A stretch of 64,000 nt of DNA from Cryphonectria parasitica EP155. Taxonomy: Eukaryota; Ascomycota; Sordariomycetes; Diaporthales; Cryphonectriaceae. Shown one piece after another: positions 12,899 to 28,132 of the stretch. Where the stretch lies: assembly GCF_011745365.1 (NCBI RefSeq), contig NW_024468909.1:3596001-3660000 (forward strand). Direction: 5' to 3'. The notes under the pieces are model-generated. The model had not been told where the DNA came from. It ran no database searches and saw only the letters and a list, made by a program, of their open reading frames with translations. Positions within the stretch are counted from its first letter, which is position 1; each line of letters begins with the position of its first letter. The translations under genes were made by a program, and so were the position numbers.

Positions 12899-13773
12899 AT
12901 GTCACAGCACCCGACGAGCGGGCTACATCACCTACAACCTGTACCGCACAAGATCAAGATCCCAAAGAGGGCTGCTAGTTACACGCCCGCGACCATGGAC
13001 AACGACCTGCGGTCGCAGCTGAACGTCCAGCTCGTCGCTGGCGGCCATGACAAGAAGTAAGCCCAGCTGTCTTGCCTTTTTGTCGGCTCTGTGTTGGCCC
13101 TTTCCTTGCTTTCGCCACACTCCCGGTCAGACCGTGAGCCTACAGCCAAAGGGGGAAGGAAAAGCTCAAGCCATGTTGAATTGATCATACGAGGAGAGAG
13201 AATGGACGGGACCTGTAACGCGGTAAACACCCTGCTAATCATCCTCCCGTCCCTCACAGGATCCAGGAGCACCTTCTTTACTCCCTCAACGCCCATCCCA
13301 GCAACTGGCCCACACATATTCAATCCCGCGCCCTTTCCCTCCTTCGATCCGGCGAGGCGACGACATTCCCACAGCTTCTCACGCAGATCCTCGACGAGGT
13401 CCGCAGGGAGACATCGCTTCTCGACTCCAAGTCCAAATCAGCCAACGGCAACGGCAACGACTCGTCGGTGCAGGTGAACGGAGGCGGATCCTCGGGCAAG
13501 AAGAATCATAACAGCAATAGCAACAACAACAGCAACAACAACAGCAACAACGGCAGCGGCAGCGGCAGCGAGAGCGGTAGTAGCAGCAGCAGCGAAAAGA
13601 ACAACGACCTGGCTCAGGGCCTGAACCCTGGGCCGGGCGAGGCAGGCAATTTGCACACGGATGATATGCAGAGCCTCGCTGTGCCCAAGGCGGTGGTGGA
13701 GGATGCCCTCAAGGTGACGAGGGATGCGCTGGTATCTGTTGCAGAGTTTGACCAGGCTGACGGCGGTCCGTGA
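12899..13773 (+). CDS. sus1: SUS1/ENY2-like protein with low-complexity insertion (tentative)
   Basis: Two exons, 12899-13056 and 13260-13773, 223 aa; a second in-frame ATG at 12995 (MDNDLRSQLN...) would give 191 aa and may be the true start, since homology seems to begin there. The intron has a GTAAGC donor, a GCTAATC branch site and an ACAG acceptor. The sequence LRSQLNVQLVAGGHDKKIQE, then TFPQLLTQILDEVR, and a C-terminal helix SLAVPKAVVEDALKVTRDAL follow the helix order of Sus1/ENY2, a roughly 100-residue subunit of the SAGA deubiquitinase module and of TREX-2 mRNA export. Between the second and last of these lies a stretch rich in Asn, Ser and Gly (about residues 115-185) that Sus1 normally lacks. 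If this is not Sus1 it is an uncharacterised small fungal protein. The assignment is pattern-based and needs a profile search. Confidence 0.6.
13507..13593 (+). repeat. Asn/Ser/Gly codon repeat in the SUS1-like gene
   Basis: AAC/AGC/GGC trinucleotide repetition encodes runs of Asn, Ser and Gly-Ser inside the second exon. The repeat is in frame throughout and separates the predicted N-terminal helices from the C-terminal helix. Confidence 0.9.
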
Positions 13774-15325
13774 GCACGGGACAGAAGTGCTGGCGGACGG
13801 TAGCAGGTATGCTTCGCGATGGCCCACGTGCCTTGAAATAGGGTCTGCGGGGGTTCAAATCTTCGCGGAGGCATAGTCTCACCGAGGATATCACGCGGGC
13901 ATCGAAAGCAAAAACGAGAACATCCTTGGGGTCATAGCAGGTCGAGAGGTGGGCTAACACTGCACTTCATCGGCATGTCAGGTCGCCCACATCTTGGAAA
14001 AGGTGGTCGGGGGGGGGGGGGGGGATGAAGAGCTACTCCTATGAACACTGCTCATCATCGACAAACGGATAAGGATGGTTTGTACAAAGTGGACGACTTT
14101 TACGGCATGACACAAACCTGCTTTCATCAATATAAGCACAGGATCGGCGGCGCATTAAAAAGGCAGGAGTTGTACGGCGTTAGTAGCTGAATTTTTTTGT
14201 TTCTTTGTCTTTGCAAGTCTTCATAACACTTATCTGAGTTGGAGCTTTGTTGACCCCAGGGAATTCGACTCTTCTCTCTTTTGATCTTCGATTTGCCACT
14301 GCCGTCTACGATATATGTGATGATGCCATTCATGAAATGTGTAGGGCTTCTACGAGCTTTACCTTTCCACGTCGATATAATATGTCGTCCGAACAATTAC
14401 GCGACTTTTTGGTTCACATTAAAATGATGCACAGAGGCGCAGACAAATCTCGTAGAGCTAGTAGCATCCTGCTGTTGTCGTGGGATGTTCTTGTGGTGAA
14501 GATAGCCCGTTTGCGCCTACATGAGGACTCACTCAACCCGGCCGACTACAGAGGGACACCAGACAGACAGACAGTCAGTCCTCCCCCCTCTACAAGCAGC
14601 AGTGTCTTTCTCAAGACAATACTATCCCTTCCAGCACCCCAAGTCACCATTATCTCTGCGAACAGGCCACCTTTCTGCTGGGCACTCTTGCAGCAAGGTG
14701 GGGTTCGTTCCATGGGAGTGAAATGGTCGTTGCCTCGACGATGGGGGGGATATATTACTCTCTTTACGTATTGGGTTGCTTTGAGTTCAACTGGAGTTTT
14801 TGCCATTCATATACCCGTGACAAGAACTGCAATTGTATCCAGGAGTATCAACAATATTGGAAGGCACATCAATTGCTCACCTCGCAAACATTATGCATTC
14901 GATTTGTAAAGCACTTGAGAAAGGTAGATTCAATAAAGCAGTGTCTCATTAAGGAAATCTATCGTGATCCAGATCGCCTGTACCAGGTAACCGGCAAACT
15001 CCAAGATCTCAGTCTCTATGTATGGAGAAATTGGCCCGGGGCGAGAACTCCTTTTGTCGATAAAGAGTTTAAAGAACTTGCTCCCTAGCATGCCAGCCCA
15101 ACGTCCAGAAGACCTGTCCGAGGTCGTCTACTCCCAAAACTTTCTAGGCACAAGCGTCTTCAATGCCATCAGCCAGGGCTGCTTACAGATAGCTGCTCGT
15201 GCCAACGACCAGCCTATTTGCGTGTGCACCATTCTCGACCACAGCCCTTCCCACCAGGAAAAAAAAAGGACGAAAGACGTAGAATACAGGGATCAATGAT
15301 GTCGTGCAATCTTTTGAGGGTATGC
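13774..15325. other. Intergenic stretch between convergent SUS1-like gene and CDC48
   Basis: Both neighbours end here, so this should hold two 3' UTRs. It contains a G16 run at 14009-14024. A forward ORF of about 220 codons (14247-14909) has no ATG at its beginning, no domain and irregular composition; I treat it as chance. Nothing else is recognised. Confidence 0.6.
14009..14024. repeat. G16 homopolymer
   Basis: Sixteen consecutive G about 240 bp downstream of the SUS1-like stop codon, the longest G or C run in the window. Confidence 0.9.
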
Positions 15326-18015
<2,690 letters not shown>

Positions 18016-20628
18016 CTTGACTACTTGTTCTAGGAGAGTCAAGAAGTGGGAATGCAGTCAGGACGGTGTCGAAGACGGCGGGGGATGCGGATGGGTTTGC
18101 TCGTCTGCTCGGCCTGGGGACAGATAGCTCGTAGAGGAGACGTGGCTTGCGAGACCGGTGCTCGCGGGGTAATGGGGTTTGAGATGAGGTAGTGATGTAC
18201 CAAAAACCAGGACGCTGGTTGATGATCGAACAGAAAAAGGAGATGTAAAAGAAGAAGAAACTGGAAAGTTGTTGTGGGGGGATTTGTTGGTGTTGAGTTT
18301 GAAGGTCGGAGAAGGGAAGCTGTTGGCGGCGAACTAAATGACCAGCGAAGGTGGCACCAAAAGACTGTAGGCAGCTCCAGGCACTCGACGGATGACGAAC
18401 TGGACCAAAGGCGAGCTTCAGGTGAGAGGCGCTAGCGGCTGGAACAACTGCCCGGGGCGAATCAGATCCACCTGTGAGCGGCCCCTCTTACCTCCAGCCT
18501 GCCCCCGTCGTCTGCCAGTGAAAGAGGACGGCGGCAGGCGCTGATCCGAGCTTCTGTCTTGATAATCGGCCTGGCACGCTAGCCACGCCACGGCAGCTTT
18601 GAAATGGAACCTTCCAGCGTTTTCGTCGTACCTAAGTGCATAGTATCTCGATTTAATCATGACCATGACTCTATATACCTGAGTACTACCAGAGGCTTCC
18701 ACTAATCGCTCAGTTGATACATGTTACTGTCTTGAGTTGTAATCTATCCAGTGAGACCACGTCTTTTTGTAACGAGAAGAATCCTTTTATCTTCGGTCTT
18801 CTATCTCAGTCTGGGGTGGCCATTTTGACAGCACATATCCAGGCTTTAGGCGTTTGTCTAAGCAAGAGTCCCGCGTCTGAGGCAGACCGTTCACAAAGTC
18901 TCATCTCCTTATACACAATCATACTTGGAGAGCCTCTGAGGGAGTCAGGCCATCAAGAACATAATCCAGCTTGTGCGGTTATGCACGTGGGCAATTTATA
19001 GCCCGCCTTGCCGACTGGATTAAACACTCGCCTAGCATTCACTCTCACAACAAAGTTGTATAAATCAAAGCACAGAACTACCATTTCGCATTTCGTAGAG
19101 GAACATTCCAGTGTCCAAAGCACACCCAGTTTATGAGCCATGATCTGGTTCGGCGACACTCCCATTGTGTGGTCTATCTTTTTCGGCTCCTCCATCGCAA
19201 GACAGAGCCCACTCTGGTCGACTGCCATGATGCTGATCAAGACAAGCATGCTAGAGGTATACGTGGCATGGATTTCTCCACATGTCAATGAATGAGAATC
19301 TGGATGACTTTGATTCTGGGTTGAAAGCTCAGCTGGGTTCAATTGCAGAGAACTATGTTTCTCCGCCAATGCTGCAGCTGTGGCAACATCATCTGATCGT
19401 CCTGCCAGTGGCCTCTAAAACAGTTGTAGCAGGAGAAGTAAGAATTGGAAGGCAGCATCTGAGGCTGAAGAAGTTGTCACGACGGCGACCGATCCTTTGC
19501 AGCTTGTTTCTGACCCGTGTGTCACATCCAAGTCGAAGTAGTTGGTACGACCATGAGAATTGAGCTGCTTCTTCAGATATCAGGAGGCTGGTGAAGGTAC
19601 ACAAGATTCTGGTTGAGCCTTAAGTAGGTGGTGGATTGCCTGCTACATATGCTTGTTAACGATCCTGCATCTCCTGCTGGCGGACGACTTGACTATGGAC
19701 CAGGTGCCAAGTCAAGCAGCGAGTCGCTGGTGCATGGCAGCGTGGGTCCGCGCCTGCATGAAGAGCCCGGACCTCAGCTTTTACAGTGGGCAGGTCCTCT
19801 AGACTGGTACTCTACTGCATAAGTGTGCTATAGTATATTTGAGCACCATAGTGAACAGTGGGGCTAAGCGCCCCCAACTCTTAACCTGCAACTGGAAGCC
19901 AGCAGGGGGTTGCCCTGCAAATGAGGCAGATCCTAAGCAATTCCCAGCCAACTTCTGTTGGCCGGTACCTCCTTTTCCATGGCAACGACAAACGGGAACC
20001 TGCTTGTGACTACCGTCCTTCTCTCCCCTTCCAGCCACCACCAACGTCAGGCGTCAAGGAGCAGACGGCGGAAGGGAAACAGAATCACGCTCGCTTACTT
20101 ACTTACAATCAACACCCACTGCCAGATTCGTCACGGCCGAAACCCCTCGTTGCATTGCATCTTTTCATGTCCATCGTTTGCTTATTATAACAACCGAGGG
20201 AGTGAAGAAGAGCCTAGACTGCTAGCCTTCGTGTTCGGTACATCGCAGTTTCAGCCTCGTATTCTTTCTCTACTTGCCCTTCGCCTCCGTCGATGGACTC
20301 TTGAACTGCGCCCACCCACTTCTACTGTCCCAGAGGGTCTACTCAGGCCTCATCCGACCCGCTGCCACCGCCGCCGCATATTGTCCTGTGCGACATCCAC
20401 GACTGGGTGGCGACAACCCGACGCGGAAAATTCACGGATCTGAAGCCTCATCTCGCACCCTGCGAGGGCTGATCTGCAGTCGCAACCGCCGGGTCCACAG
20501 TGCGCCCGACTCGACAGCCTTGCGAACATCCTCATTTGCCCCCTCTGCCCTCAATCGAAGAAGAAGGGTTACTGCGCACAACCACAAGAACGTCTAGTCT
20601 GGCCACGAACCGGCCAACGACAGACAAG
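18016..20628. other. Divergent promoter region between CDC48 and CHS7
   Basis: 2.6 kb between two genes transcribed away from each other. The left part should hold the CDC48 leader and the last 400 bp the CHS7 leader. ORFs here are short and overlapping. No tRNA, repeat family or transposon remnant was recognised. Confidence 0.6.
18030..18491 (-). promoter_or_regulatory. Possible 5' UTR intron of CDC48
   Basis: On the minus strand a GGAG/GTAAGA donor at 18491 and a CTGACT...CTCCTAG acceptor ending at 18030 would remove 462 bp just before the start codon, leaving AACAAGTAGTCAAG ahead of the ATG. The acceptor with its branch-like sequence is good; the donor is one of several possible. Confidence 0.3.
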
Positions 20629-21983
20629 ATGGCCTTCGGCGACTTCACGTCTTTCTGCCAAACGGCGCCGCTACCGCTGTGTGCATCCGTCGGAGCGATA
20701 ACGTCCATCTCTAATGGCGTTGGCATCGAGGCGAATTGCTACGCCCGAAACATCGAGCTTGCGAACACCATCATCTTCCAGATGGCGGCGAGCGCGATAC
20801 ATATCGTGTCGCTGGTCATGACCGTCATCATGATCTTGCATGTCAGGGGAAAGTTTACTGCTGTCGGTATGTAGTTTTCCTGGCTGAGACGAGGATTCTT
20901 CACGGGTGCTGCGGATATCGTTTGTCGTTGTCTTGCCGGCCACTTATGACGGCATACCTCGACCACATTTCTGAGAGACTGGATGGTATGGAGCGCGCGC
21001 CACCAAGTATCAACAAGCAGTTGAACAGACGACATTCGACAAACACCCCAGTGAATTAGCAGCAGGATTGCAGACGAGCATTTGCTAATGACAAATTGAT
21101 CTAGGTCGAAAGGAGATCATCAACTTTTTCTACATCTACATGCTCCTCACCTTCTTCTCCCTGATTGTCGACGCAGGAGTGTCCCCTCCCGGCTCGACAG
21201 CATACCCGTACTTCGTCGCCCTGCAAGCTGGTCTCGCGTCAGCCCTCGTTACCTGCCTCTTGATCAACGGCTTCGTGGGTTTCCAGCTATACGAGGATGG
21301 CACACCGCTGTCACTGTGGATGCTGAGGCTGTGCTCTCTCGCCGCCTTCGCCATCTCGTTCCTTGTGTCCTTGGCGACGTTCAAGAGCTGGGCGGGGCTG
21401 GGCCCAACCAACACCGTGGGCCTCTTCGTTGTGCTGTACCTATTGAACGGCATACAGTTGCTAGTATATCTAGTTATGCAGGTTATCCTCGTGACGCAGA
21501 CGCTTCAGGATCGCTGGCCGCTGGGTGAACTCGTCTTTGGCGTCCTCTTTTTCGTGGCTGGCCAGGTGATCCTGTACGGTTTCAGCGACAAGATCTGCAA
21601 TGCAGTGAGCCACTATCTTGACGGTCTCTTCCTGGCTTCCATCTGCAACCTGTTAGCGGTCATGATGGTCTACAAGGTACATATACTCTCTCTCTCTCTC
21701 TCTCTCTCTTTCTTTCTCTTTCTCTTTCTCTTCGCCTTCGCCTGTACCTGCTTCTAGTAAGTGGACGGATGCTGACACAGGACTTCAGTTCTGGGACTCC
21801 ATCACGAAGGAAGACCTTGAATTCTCCGTCGGAACTAGGATGAACAACTGGGAGGTCAAAGAATTGCTCACTGAGGAGGATCGCCGAGCAACGATGTACC
21901 AGGACGACCAGTACGCGCACTCGAGCGCATACGACACTCCATTCTCGCCGTCACCCAACGCGAATCGACACTCGAAATACTAG
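20629..21983 (+). CDS. chs7: Chitin synthase export chaperone Chs7
   Basis: Three exons: 20629-20866, 21105-21676, 21789-21983; 334 aa. The protein begins MAFGDFTSFCQTAPLPLCAS, has about seven hydrophobic spans (for example around IIFQMAASAIHIVSLVMTVIMIL and the FGVLFFVAGQVILYGF segment) and ends with a short acidic cytoplasmic tail containing SITKEDLEFSVG and NNWEVKELL, all typical of Chs7. Chs7 is an ER membrane protein required for folding and ER exit of a class of chitin synthases, so it controls chitin deposition at the wall. The acceptor of the second intron must be the TTCAG ending at 21788; the nearer CAG would shift the frame. That intron carries a CT repeat next to the donor. Confidence 0.96.
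21686..21709 (+). repeat. CT dinucleotide run in CHS7 intron 2
   Basis: About twelve CT units start ten bases after the splice donor, followed by more pyrimidines. The position near the donor rather than the acceptor is unusual for a polypyrimidine tract. Confidence 0.9.
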
Positions 21984-24900
21984 ATACTTCTTTTGTTGCG
22001 CATTTTATTATTGGGATTCACAGCCAGCACGCTCGAGACACAACAGAGGCAAGCCAGTGTAGGACTGGTACTAGGGCCACGGAACATCGGCTACGCAGAT
22101 GTCTGGGTGTCGATACAGCGAAGACACAATTATGTGTCATGATATATGAATTAGCTGCCGCATTTCGTACTTTTGAGGAAATCTGAGGGTCTGAATGGAG
22201 TGGTCGCTTAAGGGAGCAGTCCACTAGGGCTGGCTGCTGACGGGTAAAATTGCAGAAGGGGGGGGGGGGCGGACAAGAGCCGCCCAGAGGATGAGAAATC
22301 TCTTGTCGACTTGGTTCTTGTCGTCCGATACCAACTGGTCAATGGAAAGCGACTAATCATCAGATCGCATAATATGAAGCACTAATGCATCACGCACTAA
22401 AGACCCCCGTGATTACGCGGCGCGGCGCGGCTGGGCCTATAGGAATAGTATGGGAATGGTGCTACTTAATCAGCCTGGCAATAAGACGACTGTTGGGCAA
22501 AGAGAAAGGGAATAAAAGATAGGGGGCGCAGAAGGGTGGTGGGGTCATCTCATTAATTCGATCAGCTGTTGTTAATACGGTTGGGCTAGTCACCACTCTG
22601 TGCGAGGGGTACGGCTGTAACGACGGATTTTGCCTCCGCGATTAGTGAGTGACACATCGAAAAAGGAAAGGGAAAAAAGTGCCCGAAGGCGAGTGAGTGA
22701 GTGAGGGCTTGGAGCAGCATTCATTTGCTGGTGGGGAGGAGGGCACACCTCGAATATTCCTTGTTCTTTCCGAGGCCTAAGATAGCCTCTTGCATTTGAG
22801 TCCGAACAGATCCAGATGAAGGGACGAACCGGCACATGGAAAAACCTATCGGTACTTGAATCCCTCCCCTATCTTGCAGAACATGCACATGCGTGGTTAT
22901 GTACATACTTAGGTAAGTACTTGATGAAATGTGACATAAAGTAGTCAATAAAGAGCTGGGGGAACATAATAGGTAAAAACACAGCAACAGCATCAACATG
23001 CAGGAAAAGGGCGGAAAGCCGCGCGCAAAGCAGAAAAAATAACGACAAAAAAGGGCGAAGAGGAAGCTTAGTGCCCCATCCACGGATTACATACCTAGTA
23101 GGTTATAGGATCGGGTCCCCAGCGAAAGCCCAGAAAAGAGACAGAAAGCGACCGGGTAAAGGGTGGACGACTAGTGGCCGGCCAGGCTATCTATTCCCAT
23201 GCTAGACCCGGGATGTCACACGAGTCGGCAAGCAGCGCCGAAACCCTGACAAGAATGGAGGGAAAGAGGGGGCAGAGGGATTGGAAGAACGAAAAACATT
23301 AAAAGAATGAAGAAGGGAGAGGCTGATGAGTCACGGGGTAAAGAGAGCACAATTTCAAGTATCATAATCAGATGAAAAAGAACTACGTAAATCTGACCTG
23401 GCCCGTTTAGCGCAGATCTTGATTCCCAACTTAGTCCATCGGCTGACCCGAAACCGAAGGGTCAGAAACACGATATGTGGCCGACTAGTCCTGGATTGGA
23501 TAGATCTGACAAACATGGATACGCCTTCGCGATTACCCGATCAGGAACACGATGGAGCGACACAGTAATAATTGGACCACTGACAGATGCCGTTTTCTCT
23601 CCTTCGTGGCAAGAAGGTGATGATGTATATCTCGATCCCTCGCCATTTATGTATTATGTGGGGTCTTTTTTCTGTCTGATCCAACCTCGGCTCATTGCGT
23701 TGTGGCGCTTGACGAATTCTTTTGAAATGCTTAGTAGTTCATTACTTTATTCGACTCAGTTCCTCCTGCGCATAGTACTTACATAGTAGGTGTCATTGTT
23801 CCTTGCAGACCCACCCCAATGACCCACACTTATGGGGCCCGGTGGGCTGCTGTAAGTCACTCCCCATTGCTATGTATAAATTTACCAGGAAGAAAAAAAT
23901 ACCTCCCCAAATCATCTGGATTACAGTATGCTCGATCAGATATACATGGAATTGGTGCCATCATCCCCTTTCATGTTTCTCTCATTCAACTTCATGTGCG
24001 AAGAGAGCAATCCGGAACAGCCGTCCAGTTACTGTTGTAAGAGTCTGCAAGTTCACTCACCATTGCTTGAAACACAAAGCACTGTAGGTCTTCGCCGAGT
24101 CACTCGTTTGACATCTGGATCCAAGTCTCATCTTGTCCACAAGGACTGCAGACTAGGGTCCACTGAAAAGTCAATAGTGCCCAGCTCCAGGGCACCACAT
24201 GCATACACCTATGATATGACCTCAAACAGGGGCGCATGGTAGTGGCTGCAGCCCCCCCCCCTTTCACCCTCTAAGCAAACTGATGAGATCACAACTTGCT
24301 GCCCAGGTGTTTAAGTGGAACCAAGTACCAAGAATGCACATACAGTTCTCTACCCATGAGTTGGAGAAGAGGACTAGTCCAGAATTTTGGTTTCCGAGCA
24401 TGCTTCAAATGTTGTTCAGAATTTGGCTCATGGCCATCTCGGTAAAAATGCCAAACCTTGGAAGTGGAGGTGATCTCCCCAAATTTCTGAAATAAGAGTG
24501 ATTCACAGCAAGACGGATCTGGTCTGGGGATGTTGTAGCTGCTTCATTGCTTGTACGAGAAAAATCCTGTACATGTCCAGAGACCAGTCTGAAGCATGTT
24601 GGTATTCATGACCCATCCACATGTACATGCACAGAGAACATATGTAAATAAGTAGGCTAAGCCAATCTTAGACGCTAAATAATCACTAGACTATTGTTAA
24701 CCAACACGTCTGTGGTTTACTTGCAGTACATGCCTGCACCTGGCAGGGGAAGGGCAGGGGAGCCAGCTCCTGCTCATCCTTCATCAGGTCTCTGCAAATG
24801 CTGTTCATGGATGCACTACACCAGCTAAAAGTATACATTTGTAGAAGTATCGCAGCACTGAGTCTCCACTTTGACCACCTTTGATTTTGAGTTGTGACAT

Positions 24901-27900
24901 TCTACCTGGTCACCCAGACAATAGTTGAAGCTAAGTCCTATACTCAACATTCTCTTTAGCTTCGGAACAGCAAACTTCATGAGAGTAACCCGCTGGATCT
25001 ACCACACCCCAGGAGCTGACGGACTTTTCTGACCGAAGCAGAACCCAAACTTGGATTGATTGATGCATTGACTTGAGGAGGGTGGAAGCACCAACCAATA
25101 GACCAGCCAACCAACCACCACCTAGGCAAGTGCGGAGATCTTCCCAGCAAACCCATGCAGCATGACACAGAAGGACATCAGGCTAACTCCGCCCGAGCAT
25201 CCTTTTCACAAGTGGACAAGTTGATACGACCATGCTCAAGTCCTGGGGGAACAAAACCTGACAGTATTCCAGCTCATTAACAGAGGAATTTATGTACTGC
25301 AAATGACAGCCAGTCTCCCTTGTAATCTAGCAGCAGTGAGCTGTCGCTGCAGAATACCAAGGGTGTAAAAATGAGTGTCTGAAGCTGAGAGTAATGTATG
25401 GCTTGATTGGCTCCTCCCCTCTCACAATTAGTAGACACCCTGGTACCTTTTTTACTGCTATGTACCATCCTTTCTGATGTGCTACACAATCCATGTTTTT
25501 TTCCGACATAAATCTACTATTATATGTACAAAGAAGTACTTTGAGCTCTGCTAGCTAACCTGCAATCTACACTGCCCAGCATCCACTGGTGGCGGCGCTT
25601 TGCCATGTGACAGAAGTTCACTTCATCTTTCAGCTGGTGACATGGCGAAGTCCTGTGAGTATAGCCTTCATGTTTTTTTATTATTAATCAGAACATTGAA
25701 ATCTCGAGGCTTCCTCTTCAGTAATCCTGATGACTAGTCCTGATGTCAACTTAGTATTGAAATACTGACCCGCACATTGTTCATGCCCGGCTGGTTTTGA
25801 AGGCCATGACGGATGATCTAATCCCACCACCTTCCCCTCCCACTTGCTGTAGTGGAGCTCTAAGTATAGATTGAGGGCCCTTATTGTCACAAAAGTGGGG
25901 CTGCTGTACTTTGTACTGCGTGTGTTTCTCGTCAGTAGTAGAGTAATAAGGACATGGGGGCGCAGGTCCAAAATCTCCTTTGGGCTTATGCTAAGTACTG
26001 CAATGCTACAGTATGTAGCCTTGCCAAAGGAGTGGAGATTTGTCTGCTATGGTACATGCAATCATGGCTACCCTACTTGGAGGATTTTGTCTGCAGCCTA
26101 CCAGCCTGCCTAGCTCTCCCAACCCAGAAGGCCCTACTTTGTACATACTAGTACGTAGTGCTCCTGCTTCCATCCAGATCGAAGGCCCACAAATGCCCAA
26201 GGCGCCTACATGGCTTAGTATCGTTAGGCCCTCTCTAAAACTCCGTGCCCAAAGCCCCGAGATTAGACATGCTACTATGTAAGTACATTGGGGCGAGGCC
26301 CTTACAGAAATACTTTTAGCTACTCTGCCGCCACCACCTTTCATTCCCTCCAAATGAATGCAGAACTTGGTCCGCCTCGTCTTTTTTCAATCAGCACAAG
26401 TTGCCACGTTGTGTGTGAGTGTGTGTGGGAAGATACGCCTTTGCCCCCTTTCCCTTCGTTTCGCTACGAGCCAACAGCAACCGTGTCCGTTCGAATCCGA
26501 TGCAACATCTGGGCTGCAGCTTACGGCATAGAGACAAACTACTGGGCTGCTGAAAAGCCCTTCATCACTGCTTTGCCCGGAAATACGGCTACAGCCCCAT
26601 AATGCTACCTTACTCATCTGCCTGCACATGCGAAATCTTTTGCCCAGCCAGAACTCTCCTAGTAGCGCCGAAGTCGACCTCGAACTCGCTTGACTTGTTC
26701 GACCCTGCGAGCCTTTTGATCAGACCTCGAAAGAAGCAGAGACTTTAATGTGGCCTGACTCGTGTGCGCGCCGCGCGAAGCATCTCCCAACTAGGTCGGT
26801 GTTGCCATCCAGTCCCCGAAGCAGACTTTTGCCCTAGTGCGTACATACTTCTTGGTCCCGAGTATAGGCTCTTGGCCCCTATATGCGAGCACCGTGCCAT
26901 TCACTCACTACACTTGCCGTCGCATTTTAATATTATTTCCAAGCTTTACGTACCCATCCTCGCCTTCCCAACACCCCCCCCCCCTTCTCTCCTCAACCAA
27001 CACTCTGTCCTGTTTGGTCTATACGCGCTTCACGAACTCGCTTAAACCAGACTATCTTCTACTTCTACCACGCTGTACTATTGTACTTACTGGGCACTCT
27101 CATCGCAGACACGATACCCCGTGACTCTGTGCGTGTTCAGCCGTACGAATCAGTTGGCGACGACCCAGACACCCCCCTTTACACAGACTCGACAAGAAGA
27201 CAATCCCCTGAAGCTAGAGGGCGATAGTCGAAACAATTATTACCCCTTCAGCCGGTGCGAGCGCAGCGTACCTACGAAGCCGATCAAAAAGTTTTCCCTT
27301 CATACCTTTTTCCCTTCCACATGAGCGAGGACATCCTCGTTCACAATTCCTGACCAGACTAGGTAAGAAAATGCACGCCGCCCCACAGCCCTCCCTAATC
27401 TGAGCCTCGAGCCAACTGCCACCGGACATTTGCGAGATTTACAAGGCGCGCGCTCTGTGCCTATTTTCTTTTTGGTTCCCTGATCAATGCACTGCTACCA
27501 CTTCCCTCATCGCGCCCGGTAGCAACCGAGGTCGTCTTTGTGTATTTCCGCCTAATGTTTGGGGTGGCTTCACAATTATTATTAGCATCCATCCATCCAT
27601 CCACCTTCTTTCTCATATGGACCGACACACCTCCCTAGTTTCCTCTCCTGACCTCTCTCACTCTGGCTCGATCCATCTCGGCTTTTTTTTTTCTTTCGGA
27701 AGAAAAATTCTGTCGTCTTCACGATCATAGCCTCTACCCAAGCACCCCCTCCCCCTCTCCTTCTCTCCTTCCTGCTCCTCCTTTTTGTTTTCTTCCTCCC
27801 GTGGCATCAACACTCCATTTTCTCGCGCCAGCGCTTCGTCGGCTCCCAGGTCCCGACGGCTTTATGCTCCACACTCTTAATTCACGTCATCTTCACATTG

Positions 27901-28132
27901 TGCAACTAGTCGGCGCATGTTCGCATTGACTTTCACATCCGATCCGATCCACCCCCCTGTCTCATCGCAATCCGCAATATTCTTTTCTGTTCACTAGACC
28001 CCCAGGCTGACATAGGCTGCGCGCAAAAGTCTCTGGTTGAGACATAAACGCCTTTCCTCTCGGTGAAAGCACCTGCTTGTCCATTCGTCTTTCGCACTAC
28101 CACTTCGCGCTTTCTCTTATTAAAAAGCTCGC
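21984..28132. other. Gene-poor 6 kb stretch between CHS7 and the DUF3716 gene
   Basis: No credible gene. The first part should contain the CHS7 3' UTR. The stretch 26.6-28.1 kb is pyrimidine-rich and looks like the long leader and promoter of the next gene. Runs of G12 (22258-22269), C10 (24253-24262) and C11 (26974-26984) and a CATC repeat (27586-27604) are present. Short TAC/GTAC-rich motifs recur, for example around 22.9, 25.5 and 26.1-26.3 kb. No ORF has a recognisable domain, and I see no tRNA with paired arms. Confidence 0.6.
27586..27604. repeat. CATC tetranucleotide run
   Basis: Four to five tandem CATC units about 530 bp upstream of the DUF3716 start codon, inside a pyrimidine-rich leader-like region. 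Confidence 0.85.

Noticed and set aside
13805..13875. tRNA-like segment with GGGTTCAAATC and a partly complementary pair of ends
   Set aside because: The T-arm stem pairs poorly, there is no proper anticodon arm, and the length between the ends is too short for a tRNA.
14247..14909. 220-codon forward ORF between SUS1-like gene and CDC48
   Set aside because: Begins with TTG rather than ATG, has no domain, and lies where two 3' UTRs are expected.
18345..18362. GGTGGCACCAAA in the CDC48 upstream region as a proteasome-associated (Rpn4-type) control element
   Set aside because: It differs from the yeast GGTGGCAAA site by an insertion, and I cannot support that the site is used in filamentous fungi.
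26488..26505. GTTCGAATCC resembling a tRNA B box
   Set aside because: The bases on either side do not form a T-arm stem and no A box or acceptor stem is found upstream.
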